Shown piece by piece: positions 35,676-43,777 of a DNA stretch of 50,258 nucleotides. The stretch's first letter is position 1. Each line of letters begins with the position of its first letter. The DNA is from Novispirillum itersonii (GTDB lineage: Bacteria; Pseudomonadota; Alphaproteobacteria; Rhodospirillales; Rhodospirillaceae). Location: contig NZ_JACIIX010000020.1 in NCBI RefSeq assembly GCF_014205675.1, positions 1 through 50,258 on the forward strand, given 5' to 3'. Made by a program: the position numbers and the translations under genes. The notes under the pieces were generated by a model. That model saw nothing but the letters and a program-made list of their open reading frames with translations. It was not told the DNA's origin and searched no databases.

Positions 35676-35899
35676 AAATGGACCTGATCTTTCCCGGCGA
35701 CACCAACCATCACGGCACGCTGTTCGGCGGCACCGCGCTGGCCCATGTGGGCGAGACCGCCGAAATTACCGGCCGCATCGTCCGCGCCGGAACCCGGTCG
35801 CTGACGGTCGAGGCGGAACTGGTGGCGGACGTGTTGCACACCGGCGAACGGCGGCTGGCGGCCGAGGAAGGTTTCACCATGGTCGCCGTGGATGATTGA
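35676..35899 (+). pseudogene. Internally deleted acyl-CoA thioesterase fused to the nrdD remnant
   Basis: In the same frame as the second nrdD piece (EMDLI) the sequence continues as FPGDTNHHGTLFGGTALAHV, then jumps to GRIVRAGTRSLTVEAELVAD and GFTMVAVDD. These are the start and end of a hotdog thioesterase like the intact one at 33223-33612, with the central part missing. The result is a chimeric frame of two unrelated enzymes, probably non-functional. A strong hairpin follows the stop. Confidence 0.75.
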
Positions 35900-35939
35900 A
35901 ACTACGGGGCCGAAGGTTTCCCTTCGGCCCCGTAGTTTC
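35898..35939. terminator. Strong hairpin, probable bidirectional terminator
   Basis: GAAACTACGGGGCCGAAGG is followed by a TTTC loop and its exact complement, giving a 19-base-pair perfect stem. It overlaps the stop of the chimeric remnant and lies between it and the convergent malate synthase gene. A T-run is lacking. Confidence 0.65.
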
Positions 35940-36020
35940 CCCATCGCCGCGATCATGGGGCAGCGTTGCACGTGTCGGATGGAGAAGAGGAGCACGCGCG
36001 GCGGAATGGAGGGAAGCTGA

Positions 36021-38195
36021 TCAGACGCCGAACCGGGCCTTGGCCTCGATGCGGCGGGAATGCAGGACCGGCTCGGTGTAGCCGCTGGGCTGGACCCGCC
36101 CCTTGAACACCAGATCGCAGGCCGCCTGAAAGGCGATACTGCCGACGAAATCGGCGGCCATCGGGCGGTAAAGCCGGTCGCCCGCATTCTGCCCGTCCAC
36201 CACCGCCGCCATCCGCTTCAGGGTCTCCATCACCTGCTCCGCCGAGCACACCCCGTGATGCAGCCAGTTGGCCATATGCTGGCTGGAGATGCGCAAGGTC
36301 GCCCGGTCTTCCATCAAGGCGACGTCGTTGATGTCGGGCACTTTCGAACAGCCGACACCCTGGTCGATCCACCGCACCACATATCCCAGGATACCCTGGG
36401 CGTTGTTGTCCAGTTCCGCCTGGATTTCGGCAGGAGTCAGGCTGCGGCCGCCCAGCAACGGAACCGTCAGGATGTCGTCCAGACTGGCCCGGGGACGGTC
36501 GCGCAACAAATGTTGGCGCTCAGTAACGCTGACGTCATGGTAATGCAGGACATGCAGGGTCGCCGCTGTCGGCGACGGCACCCAGGCGCAATTGGCCCCG
36601 GCCATGGGATGGCCGATCTTGGTTTCGACCATCTGGCGCATCTCATCGGGTTTCGGCCACATGCCCTTGCCGATCTGACCGCGTCCGTTCAGCCCGCACT
36701 CCAGACCTATATCGACGTTCCAGTTTTCATAGGCGGCGATCCAAGGCTGCTTCTTGATCTCTTCCTTGGGCAGGAACGGCCCGGCCTCCATGCTGGTATG
36801 GATCTCGTCGCCGGTCCGATCCAGGAAACCAGTGTTGATGAAGACAATCCGATCAGCAACCGCCCGGATGCATTCCTTCAAATTGACCGTCGTTCGCCGT
36901 TCCTCGTCCATCACACCCACCTTGATGGTGTGGCGGGCCAAGCCAAGCGCGTCCTCGACCCGATCGAACAGATCGTTGGTCAAGCGGGCCTCGTCGGGAC
37001 CATGCATCTTCGGCTTGACGATATAGAGGCTTCCGGCGCGGCTGTTGCGCGACGGGCCGGTCCCTTTGAGGTCATGGATGGCGGCCAGGGTGGTGACCAT
37101 GGCATCCAGGATGCCTTCGGGGATCTCCTTCCCCTGATACAGCACCGCATCGGTGGTCATCAGATGGCCGACATTGCGCACCAGCAACAACGACCGCCCC
37201 GGCAGAACCAGTTCGGAACCGTCGCTGCCGACATAGCGGCGATCGGCGGCCAGAATCCGGGTCTGGGAGCGCCCGTCCTTCTCGAACGTCTCCGCCAGGG
37301 TTCCCGTCATCAGCCCCAGCCAGTTGCGGTAGGCGGCCACCTTGTCGGCGGCATCGACGGCGGCGATGGAATCCTCGAGGTCCTGGATCGTCGTCAGGGC
37401 AGATTCCAGGACAACGTCCTTGACCCCCGAAGCCACGCTGCCGCCGATCTGGTGGGAACGGTCGATCTGAATCTCTATGTGCAGGCCGTTATGCCGCAAC
37501 AGAATGGCGTCAGGGGAATCCGGCTGTCCGCGATACCCGGCGAACTGGGACGGTTGCGCCAGGGCGACGGTCTGGCCGTTGTCCAGGGTAACGCGGAATT
37601 CGCCCGCCGCGATGCCATAGGCGACGACCTGGGAATGGCTGCCGTCAGTCAGCGGCACCGCGCGGTCGAGCAAAGAATTGGCATAGGCGATCACCGCCGC
37701 CCCGCGCACCGGATTATAGCCACCCTGCCGGGTCCGGCCGTCGTCCTCGCCGATGACATCGCTGCCGTAAAGCGCATCATACAGGCTGCCCCAACGGGCA
37801 TTGGCGGCATTGAGGGCAAAACGGGCGTTCATCACCGGTACCACCAGTTGCGGCCCCGCCATGGTGGCGATCTCGGCATCGACACCCGTGGTGCCAACCT
37901 GAAAGGCGGGACCTTCCGGCACCAGATAGTCTATTTCGGCCAGAAACGCCTTGTAGGCGGCAAAATCGAACGGCTGCCCGCGCTGCGCGAGATGCCAGGA
38001 ATCGATGCGGCCCTGCATCTCGTCGCGGTGTTCCAGCAGGGCGCGGGTGCGGGGCGCCAGTTCGATGACGATCCGTTCAAGACCATTCCAGAAGGCATCG
38101 GCAGCCACGCCGGTTCCGGGGATGATGTCCCGAACGACCAGATCATGGAGTGCCGGATCGATCGACAGATCACCAAAAGCAATGCGTTGGGTCAT
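36021..38195 (-). CDS. glcB: Malate synthase G
   Basis: A 724-residue enzyme condensing glyoxylate and acetyl-CoA to malate, completing the glyoxylate shunt. Length and motifs match the G isoform: [97 protein letters not shown] and the C-terminal [13 protein letters not shown]. It is encoded 240 bases downstream of a small gene and isocitrate lyase on the same strand and is probably co-regulated with them. A weak GAGG precedes the ATG. Confidence 0.96.
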   Translation of the reverse strand: MTQRIAFGDLSIDPALHDLVVRDIIPGTGVAADAFWNGLERIVIELAPRTRALLEHRDEMQGRIDSWHLAQRGQPFDFAAYKAFLAEIDYLVPEGPAFQVGTTGVDAEIATMAGPQLVVPVMNARFALNAANARWGSLYDALYGSDVIGEDDGRTRQGGYNPVRGAAVIAYANSLLDRAVPLTDGSHSQVVAYGIAAGEFRVTLDNGQTVALAQPSQFAGYRGQPDSPDAILLRHNGLHIEIQIDRSHQIGGSVASGVKDVVLESALTTIQDLEDSIAAVDAADKVAAYRNWLGLMTGTLAETFEKDGRSQTRILAADRRYVGSDGSELVLPGRSLLLVRNVGHLMTTDAVLYQGKEIPEGILDAMVTTLAAIHDLKGTGPSRNSRAGSLYIVKPKMHGPDEARLTNDLFDRVEDALGLARHTIKVGVMDEERRTTVNLKECIRAVADRIVFINTGFLDRTGDEIHTSMEAGPFLPKEEIKKQPWIAAYENWNVDIGLECGLNGRGQIGKGMWPKPDEMRQMVETKIGHPMAGANCAWVPSPTAATLHVLHYHDVSVTERQHLLRDRPRASLDDILTVPLLGGRSLTPAEIQAELDNNAQGILGYVVRWIDQGVGCSKVPDINDVALMEDRATLRISSQHMANWLHHGVCSAEQVMETLKRMAAVVDGQNAGDRLYRPMAADFVGSIAFQAACDLVFKGRVQPSGYTEPVLHSRRIEAKARFGV

Positions 38196-38434
38196 GGGGA
38201 CGTAACCTCTGTCACGAGAAAGTCAGCGTTCCGGGGCGGAACGGGTTCGTCTTCGGCCAGACGGCATGGCCGCTCATCCCCCCACTCGGGGTCCGGGGGA
38301 TAGGAGCAGGATCCCGCACCGGGAATGGCGAAGACAAGCGCGTCGTCATGCATGAACGAAGCTCCCTGGCTGGCATGGTCCGTCCGGGGCCGAAAGGTTC
38401 AGCCCCGGACAAGACCGGCTTCATTGCACGGGCA

Positions 38435-38662
38435 TCAAGCCCCCGTAGCTTCGGCTACCTTGATCACCGGCGCCATCTGATCGCCCCATTTTCCGGTGCC
38501 GCAGTGATAGCGGGAACACCGCAGCAATTCGATCGTGGCCCCGGCCTCCACCGCCTGGGCGATGGAGTGATTCAGCCGGTGGAGATCATTGGCGACGCGG
38601 CGGATCGCCGTGTCCAGGGCGGAACCGGATTGTTCCTCCGGCAGAAGTTCCTCGATGCTCAT
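38435..38662 (-). CDS. Small conserved-looking protein of the glyoxylate operon
   Basis: 75 residues, not recognised. It has an acidic start (MSIEELLPEEQSG), a helical middle (ANDLHRLNHSIAQAVEAGAT) and RCSRYHCGTGKWGDQMAPVI, with two cysteines six residues apart. A near-perfect AGGAGG five bases before the ATG and a nine-base gap to the isocitrate lyase stop make it a real, co-translated gene. It may be a small accessory or regulatory protein of the shunt; no function can be assigned from sequence. Confidence 0.72.
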   Translation of the reverse strand: MSIEELLPEEQSGSALDTAIRRVANDLHRLNHSIAQAVEAGATIELLRCSRYHCGTGKWGDQMAPVIKVAEATGA

Positions 38663-38671
38663 TCTATCCTC

Positions 38672-40297
38672 CTATTGTGCGGCCGCTTCGAACTGATTCA
38701 TGGTGTTGTGCGCGCCGCCGGCCTTCAACGCCCGCTCGCCCGCCACCATCTCCTTGAAGGTGTCGCCCAGATCGCTGCCCACCTCGTGCTGATGCTTGAC
38801 CGCGCTGACGCCCCGGCGGATTTCCTCGCGCTGGACGGTGTTGACGTAGGCCAGCATACGGTCGTCCCCGAAATAGCCGCGCGACAGCTCGTCGGTGCTC
38901 TTGGCGGTCAGATGGAAGGTCGGCAAGGTGATCAGGTTGTGGAAGACACCGGCCTGGGTGGCAAGGTCCCCCTGGAAGCGGCGCAGGCGGTCATCCGCCT
39001 CGCGGCCCAGATCGGTGGCGTCGTATTCAGCCCCCATCAGCGCCGTGCCGTCCGGGAAATCGCCCGCCTGGATGCGGCCTTCGGCGATCCAGTCGGCGCG
39101 CACCTGCTTGCGCAGGTTGAGCGTCCAGTTGAAGGACGGCGAATTGTTGTAGGTCAGCTTGGCGTTGGGCACCACCTTCCGGATTTCGTTCACCATGGCA
39201 CCGATCTGAGCGACGTTGGGGGTGTCCGTCTCGATCCACAGCAGGTCGGCGCCGCCGAGCGTCAGGCTGGCGATGCAATCCTCGACCACCCGCTGGACGC
39301 CAGTGCCGTCCTGAAAGTAGAACAGGCCGTTGGCGGCGCGCAGCGGGCGGACCAGCCTGCCGTCGCGCCAGATCGCCACCTCGCCCTCGCGCAGCGGCGC
39401 AGCCTCGGTAATCTCCTCGGTCTTCAGCCACTTGATGTACTGGGACGCGAGGTCGCCTTGGGCCTGCGACACCGGCACCTTCTGGGTCAGACCGGCGCCC
39501 AGACTGTCGGTGCGGGCGACGATGACGCCCTCGTCCACCCCCAGTTCCTCGAAGGCCAGGCGGCAGGCGCGCAGTTTCTCGATGAAATCCTCGCGCGGCA
39601 CGGTAACCTTGCCGTCCTGGTGGCCGCATTGCTTGGCGTCGGACACCTGATTCTCGATCTGGATGCAGCAGGCGCCGGCCCGGATCAGTTCCTTGGCCAA
39701 CAGATAGGTGGCGTGCTCGTTACCGAAACCGGCATCGATGTCGGCGATGATTGGCACCACATGGCTCTCGAAACCGTCGATGCGGGCGATGATGGCGTTG
39801 ATGGCATCCTGGCTGGCGCCTTCCTGGCGGGCGGTGCGCAGTTCCTTGAACAGATCGTTCAGCGCCACCTCGTCGGCTTGGCGCAACGAGATGTAGATTT
39901 CCTGGATCAGGTCGGCCACCGCCGTCTTCTCGTGCATGCTCTGGTCGGGCAGGTGGCCGAAGCGGTTGCGCAGGCCCGCCACCATCCAGCCGGACAGATA
40001 GACATAGGCGCCCTTGGTGGTGCCGCGCAGGCGCTTGACCGCCTTGATCATCTGCTGGGCATGGAAACCCGACCAGCAGCCCAGCGACTGGGTGAAACGG
40101 GTGGGATCGGCATCATAGGCGGCCATGTCGGCGCGCATCACCTTGGCCATGGCACGGGCGATGTCGAGATGGGTGTCGAAGGTGTTCTGAATCTTCAGTT
40201 GCACCACGTCGTCGACGGAAACGCCGCCGGGAATCGTGCCGTCGGGATAGCGGCGCAGGATGTCGGCGCGGATGGCGGCATAGGTCTTGCTGGTCAT
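38672..40297 (-). CDS. aceA: Isocitrate lyase (long form)
   Basis: 541 residues. It cleaves isocitrate to glyoxylate and succinate. Motifs: KIQNTFDTHLDIARAMAKVM, IADIDAGFGNEHATYLLAKE, the catalytic KQCGHQDGKVTVP (lyase cysteine loop), WIETDTPNV, YNNSPSFNW and the C-terminal KHQHEVGSDLGDTFKEMVAG. The long insert-bearing form is like that of Pseudomonas and marine gammaproteobacteria, not the 430-residue E. coli form. The ATG at 40297 is chosen from family alignment (MTSKTYAAIRADI); a longer frame lacks homology and overlaps the upstream gene. Confidence 0.95.
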   Translation of the reverse strand: MTSKTYAAIRADILRRYPDGTIPGGVSVDDVVQLKIQNTFDTHLDIARAMAKVMRADMAAYDADPTRFTQSLGCWSGFHAQQMIKAVKRLRGTTKGAYVYLSGWMVAGLRNRFGHLPDQSMHEKTAVADLIQEIYISLRQADEVALNDLFKELRTARQEGASQDAINAIIARIDGFESHVVPIIADIDAGFGNEHATYLLAKELIRAGACCIQIENQVSDAKQCGHQDGKVTVPREDFIEKLRACRLAFEELGVDEGVIVARTDSLGAGLTQKVPVSQAQGDLASQYIKWLKTEEITEAAPLREGEVAIWRDGRLVRPLRAANGLFYFQDGTGVQRVVEDCIASLTLGGADLLWIETDTPNVAQIGAMVNEIRKVVPNAKLTYNNSPSFNWTLNLRKQVRADWIAEGRIQAGDFPDGTALMGAEYDATDLGREADDRLRRFQGDLATQAGVFHNLITLPTFHLTAKSTDELSRGYFGDDRMLAYVNTVQREEIRRGVSAVKHQHEVGSDLGDTFKEMVAGERALKAGGAHNTMNQFEAAAQ

Positions 40298-40328
40298 CGG
40301 AGGTTTCTCTTTGCTTTTGTCGATTGGG

Positions 40329-40706
40329 TTATTGGGCGGCGACGGCGGGGCCGAAAAACGGTTCCAGCCGGGGGGCCAGGCAGATTTCCAGAAACAGCTC
40401 GCGGGCGGCGGCGAAGCGGCCGCCGATAAGGGGCGCGGTTTCCTCGGCGACGATCTGCCGCAGCAGCATGGACCCCAAGCCACGCCCGGTATCCATGGTC
40501 ACGCCGTGATGGTGCCAGTGCCACACCTGGGCGCAGCAGATCTCGGCCTCGGCAGCCTCTTCCACACGGCCCCGATCGCGCAACCACGCCTCAAGGCACT
40601 GCACGGCAACGCAAATGTTGCCGCGCGGATCGTCGTCGGTCACGGCATCAGCCGGGCAATGGGGCAGCGCCTCGCCGTCGGGCAAATTCACCTGCTGATC
40701 ATCCAT
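40329..40706 (-). CDS. Free-standing malate synthase C-terminal domain protein
   Basis: 125 residues that match only the C-terminal domain of malate synthase A: NICVAVQCLEAWLRDRGRVE, AEICCAQVWHWHHHGVTMD, GSMLLRQIVAEETAPL and AARELFLEICLAPRLEPFF. The TIM barrel and catalytic arginine are absent. It has its own start (AAAGG nine bases upstream) and sits 31 bases before isocitrate lyase, divergent from an ScfR regulator. It is either a degenerate relic of a former aceB or a repurposed small partner of isocitrate lyase or malate synthase. The clean reading frame speaks for a kept gene. Confidence 0.75.
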   Translation of the reverse strand: MDDQQVNLPDGEALPHCPADAVTDDDPRGNICVAVQCLEAWLRDRGRVEEAAEAEICCAQVWHWHHHGVTMDTGRGLGSMLLRQIVAEETAPLIGGRFAAARELFLEICLAPRLEPFFGPAVAAQ

Positions 40707-40856
40707 GACATCGAACCTTTCACTGTGGCGATGGCATAAACAATCTTCACATTGCGGCGCCGCACGGCAATTGCTAAAACTATAAAAAATGTTGCTATGT
40801 CAATGCATTGACTAGACCAGCAGTGTTTTTGTGAATTTTGTAAATCGGCGAGTGAG
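40707..40856. promoter_or_regulatory. Divergent promoter region of the glyoxylate operon and ScfR paralogue 2
   Basis: A 150-base AT-rich gap between divergent genes. It contains TTTTTGTGAATTTTGTAAAT (40825-40844), a loose match to the TTTGCAAA motif found upstream of ScfR paralogue 1 and prpC, and an overlapping pair of ATG-free AT boxes. Control by ScfR is inferred from arrangement. Confidence 0.45.
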
Positions 40857-42284
40857 ATGGCGGACAGGAAGATATTTGCCGGCCCGAGGGTGCGGCGGCT
40901 ACGCCAGAATCTGGGGGTGACCCAGGCGGCCATGGCGAAGGATCTGGGTATCTCGCCCAGCTACCTGAACCTGGTGGAACGCAACCAGCGTCCGCTGACC
41001 GCCCAACTGGTGCTGCGGCTGGCCGAGACCTACAGCCTGGACCTGCGGGAGTTGAGCGGCGAGGGCGAGACCCGGCTGGCGGCCGAGGTGACCGAAGCTC
41101 TGGCCGATCCGGTGTTCACCGGCCTGACCCCGGCGGCGGCCGAGGTCATGGAGGTCGCCGCCGGCTCGCCCGCCATGGCCCAGGCCTTCCTGTCGCTGTA
41201 CCGGTCATACCTGCGCGCCGTGCGCGGTGACACCGACCCAACCGACTTGGCCACCGCCCGCGACCGACGGCCGCCGGGCGAAGGCGAACGCTTCCCCATC
41301 GAGGAAGTACGCGACTATTTCCACGCCCATTCCAATTTCATCGCGGAAATGGACGCCGCCGCCGAGGATTTGTGGGGCAGATTAGGAAGCCACGACGATC
41401 TGCTGGCCGGGCTGCGCGCATATCTGCGCGAGCATCACGGCATCCGCGTCAGCGTCCTGCCCGTCCATGCCATGCCCGACACCCAACGGCGTTTCGACCG
41501 CCACAGCCGACGGCTGTTCCTGTCGGAATTGCTGCCCATGCCCAGCCGCGTTTTTCAGACCGCCGTGCAGGTGGCGCTGGAGGGGCACGGCCCATTGCTG
41601 GATCATCTGGTGGAGAAGGCGGCCTTGCGCACCGAGGATGCCCGCCGGTTGTGCCGCATCGGCCTAGCCAACTATTTCGCCGGAGCCCTGATGATGCCCT
41701 ATGGGCCGTTCCTCGAAGCGGCGAAAAAGTTACGCTACGATGTCGCCGTGCTGGCCGGACGCTTCGGCGCCAGCATCGAGCAGGTGGCCCACCGCCTGTC
41801 CACCTTGCAACATCCTGACCGGCGGGGCGTGCCGTTCTTCCTGCTGCGGCTGGACAATGCCGGCAACATATCGAAGCGCTTCGCGGCAGGCGGTTTCCAT
41901 TTCGCGCGGTTCGGCGGCACTTGCCCGCGCTGGCGGGTCCATGATGCCTTCGCCACGCCGGGCCAGACCATCGTGCAACCGGTGGAACTGCCGGACGGCA
42001 CCATCTATCTGACCATCTCGCGCACGGTGGAATCCGTGCCGCCGCCCTATCCCCAGGCACCGCGCAAACTGGCCATCAGCCTGGGCTGTGAAATCAGCCA
42101 TGCCGCCCAGGTGGTCTACGGTGACGGACTGGATCTGGACAATCCATCCGCCGTCACCCCCATCGGCGTCACCTGCCGCATGTGCGAGCGCCCCAACTGC
42201 CCGTCCCGCGCCTTCCCGCCCATGACCCGGCCGCTGGCCATCGACGCCAGCCGTAAAAACCTGTCAGCCTTCGAGTTCGGGTGA
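40857..42284 (+). CDS. ScfR/RamB-family transcriptional regulator, paralogue 2
   Basis: 475 residues with the same layout as the protein at 33745: XRE-type HTH (VRRLRQNLGVTQAAMAKDLG, SPSYLNLVERNQRPLT), ImmA/IrrE-like centre, DUF2083 C-terminus with CRMCERPNCPSRAFP. Shared blocks such as IGLANYFAGALMMPYGPFL and HRLSTLQHPDRRGVPFF show that the two are paralogues. It is divergent from the isocitrate lyase operon, as RamB-type regulators often are, so it probably controls the glyoxylate shunt in response to acyl-CoA supply. Its 3' end overlaps the convergent unknown gene by 21 bases. Confidence 0.88.
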   Translation: MADRKIFAGPRVRRLRQNLGVTQAAMAKDLGISPSYLNLVERNQRPLTAQLVLRLAETYSLDLRELSGEGETRLAAEVTEALADPVFTGLTPAAAEVMEVAAGSPAMAQAFLSLYRSYLRAVRGDTDPTDLATARDRRPPGEGERFPIEEVRDYFHAHSNFIAEMDAAAEDLWGRLGSHDDLLAGLRAYLREHHGIRVSVLPVHAMPDTQRRFDRHSRRLFLSELLPMPSRVFQTAVQVALEGHGPLLDHLVEKAALRTEDARRLCRIGLANYFAGALMMPYGPFLEAAKKLRYDVAVLAGRFGASIEQVAHRLSTLQHPDRRGVPFFLLRLDNAGNISKRFAAGGFHFARFGGTCPRWRVHDAFATPGQTIVQPVELPDGTIYLTISRTVESVPPPYPQAPRKLAISLGCEISHAAQVVYGDGLDLDNPSAVTPIGVTCRMCERPNCPSRAFPPMTRPLAIDASRKNLSAFEFG

Positions 42285-42779
42285 ATCCGCCCGGCGCCAT
42301 GCCATGATGATGCCGGGGGATTCCGCGAGTTCCAATGTCTTGTCCGCAGGGTGGGTGGCGACGGTGATCAGACCGCCCTTGCTGAAGGTCGCCGAACCGG
42401 ACCTGGGCAAACGCCCGTCCTTGCTCCAGCGCAGGCGCTCCCGCGTCGATATGCCGAGCACGCGCTCCACCACCTTGGGGTGGAACGGACGAGAGGCGAT
42501 AGAAACAAGCCGCGTATCCAGCTTGTGGAGTAAATCGAAAGCAGCGTGGTCGTCGATCGTACCGAGGACGTAGAACCGACGCTCGGAAGAACCCTGCGAA
42601 ACGTGCCCGAGCCGTTTGGCGACAGCCCTCACGGCCCGTCGCACTTCCCTCTCCCGAAAGCGCAGAACCGCATTTTCCGCGACGCACCGATCAAAAGAAA
42701 TGACCATGCCCGTGTTGTTCCACTCAAACTCCAGATGGCGGTAGAACGACTTGTTTTTCCGCCGCGATGGAACGTGCAT
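42264..42779 (-). CDS. Uncharacterised protein
   Basis: 171 residues, not recognised. It is basic at the N-terminus (MHVPSRRKNKSFYRHLEFEW); the middle FYVLGTIDDHAAFDLLHKLD is followed by VVERVLGISTRERLRWSKDG, which looks like a helix-turn-helix (MerR/XRE-type recognition region), then RLPRSGSATFSKGG. The ATG at 42779 has GGAG eight bases upstream; a longer frame from 42851 is possible. A DNA-binding role is a guess from the one motif. It converges with ScfR paralogue 2. Confidence 0.62.
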   Translation of the reverse strand: MHVPSRRKNKSFYRHLEFEWNNTGMVISFDRCVAENAVLRFREREVRRAVRAVAKRLGHVSQGSSERRFYVLGTIDDHAAFDLLHKLDTRLVSIASRPFHPKVVERVLGISTRERLRWSKDGRLPRSGSATFSKGGLITVATHPADKTLELAESPGIIMAWRRADSPELEG

Positions 42780-42866
42780 GGACCACACTCCGAATAGCTG
42801 TGCAGATCCGCACCATAGCGTGCGGGTATCCTGCCGTTCAAGCTGCCACACTTTCTGACAGGAGCG

Positions 42867-43236
42867 TCAAAGCGGCGATCGCCGTTCGATCTCGAGCCCG
42901 GCACCCGAGGCGCCAGGAATGGCGTCGCGCTTTTCCACCCGGACCCGGCGAACACGAGCATCGTCAAGGCATAGGACGGTAATGCGCTCAGCCAAGGTCT
43001 CCACAAGTTTGACATGCCCGGAAGCCACCACCCCCCCCCCGGATATTGGTGGCGATACGTTCATAGCAAACGACATTTTCCAGATCGTCTTGCAAATCCT
43101 GAGCGGTTTCGCAGACAGCAAGGTCAAGATTGATCCGGATCGGCTGGGTTCGTCCCAGTTCGGAGGGATGGACACCGATCTGCGCATCCAACTCGAAATC
43201 GCGGATAAAGACATGCCGCAGTGCGCGTTCCGCCAT
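42867..43236 (-). pseudogene. folB: Dihydroneopterin aldolase, frame broken at a G10 tract
   Basis: FolB converts dihydroneopterin to hydroxymethyl-dihydropterin in folate synthesis. The first part (ATG 43236) reads HVFIRDFELDAQIGVHPSEL then CYERIATNIR; the second, in another frame, reads VVASGHVKLVETLAERITVL then RVEKRDAIPGASGAGLEIER, which is the family C-terminus. Between them is a run of ten G on the coding strand (43040-43031). With nine G the frame would read through to give a full-length FolB of about 122 residues. So this is a phase-variable gene, a recent pseudogene or a sequencing error at a homopolymer. Confidence 0.78.
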
Positions 43237-43612
43237 CCATGAAACCGGCACCTTAGCCCGCGCCGCCGACCGGCTGCATGTCACCCAATCGGCGTTGTCC
43301 CACCAGATCAAGGGGCTGGAACAAGCCCTCAGTCTTCCGTTGTTCCTGCGCCCAGCGGGGGTGGGACCCGCAGCCGTACGCCAAATCGAGCTGACGGCGG
43401 TCATTCTGCTGCTGGTCGCCAGTCATCGCGGAATCGCCGTTCTGCCCGATTGGGTCATCAACGAGGCTGCGCGGCAAAGCAACCTCGCCATTCGTCCACT
43501 GACCGAGAACGGATTGCGCCGCACCCTGTTCGCCGCGATGCGTCAGGGCGAGAGCAGCGCGCCATTCATGGCCGATTTCATCACCATCGCGCGACAACGA
43601 AACAAGGCTTGA
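43235..43612 (+). pseudogene. LysR-family (MetR-like) regulator remnant
   Basis: The first piece is the HTH of a LysR regulator (TLARAADRLHVTQSALSHQI, then KGLEQAL) lacking its first residues; the second is the C-terminal end (ELTAVILLLVASHRGIAVLP, then RPLTENGLRRTLFAAMR) as in MetR. About half the effector domain between them is deleted in frame. The remnant begins exactly where the divergent folB gene starts. Confidence 0.72.
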
Positions 43613-43615
43613 TCC

Positions 43616-43641
43616 TTCGCAAACCTTGCAAATTCGCAAGG
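43616..43641. promoter_or_regulatory. Candidate ScfR operator upstream of prpC
   Basis: TTCGCAAA is followed directly by CCTTGC-AAATTC-GCAAGG, a perfect 6-base inverted repeat. The TTGCAAATTCGCAAGG core resembles TTGCAAATATTGCGAAGG upstream of ScfR paralogue 1. It lies about 140 bases before the prpC start, in the right place to control the prp operon. Confidence 0.55.
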
Positions 43642-43777
43642 ACACGTCGTCAGTTCTCCACCTTTTCAGGCATTCACCAAACGGGGGTCTGTTCCCGATG
43701 ATGCGGCCACGGCAGCGGAAGACGGCATGAGTTTGTCCCGCAGCAGCCAGACCGCATCAGTTCGGAGGAAACGTCCC

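Noticed and set aside
36060-40429. Two very long plus-strand open frames (36060-38303 and 38150-40429)
   Set aside because: They are exact antisense shadows of malate synthase G and isocitrate lyase, both with clear family motifs; their translations are low-complexity and show no family.
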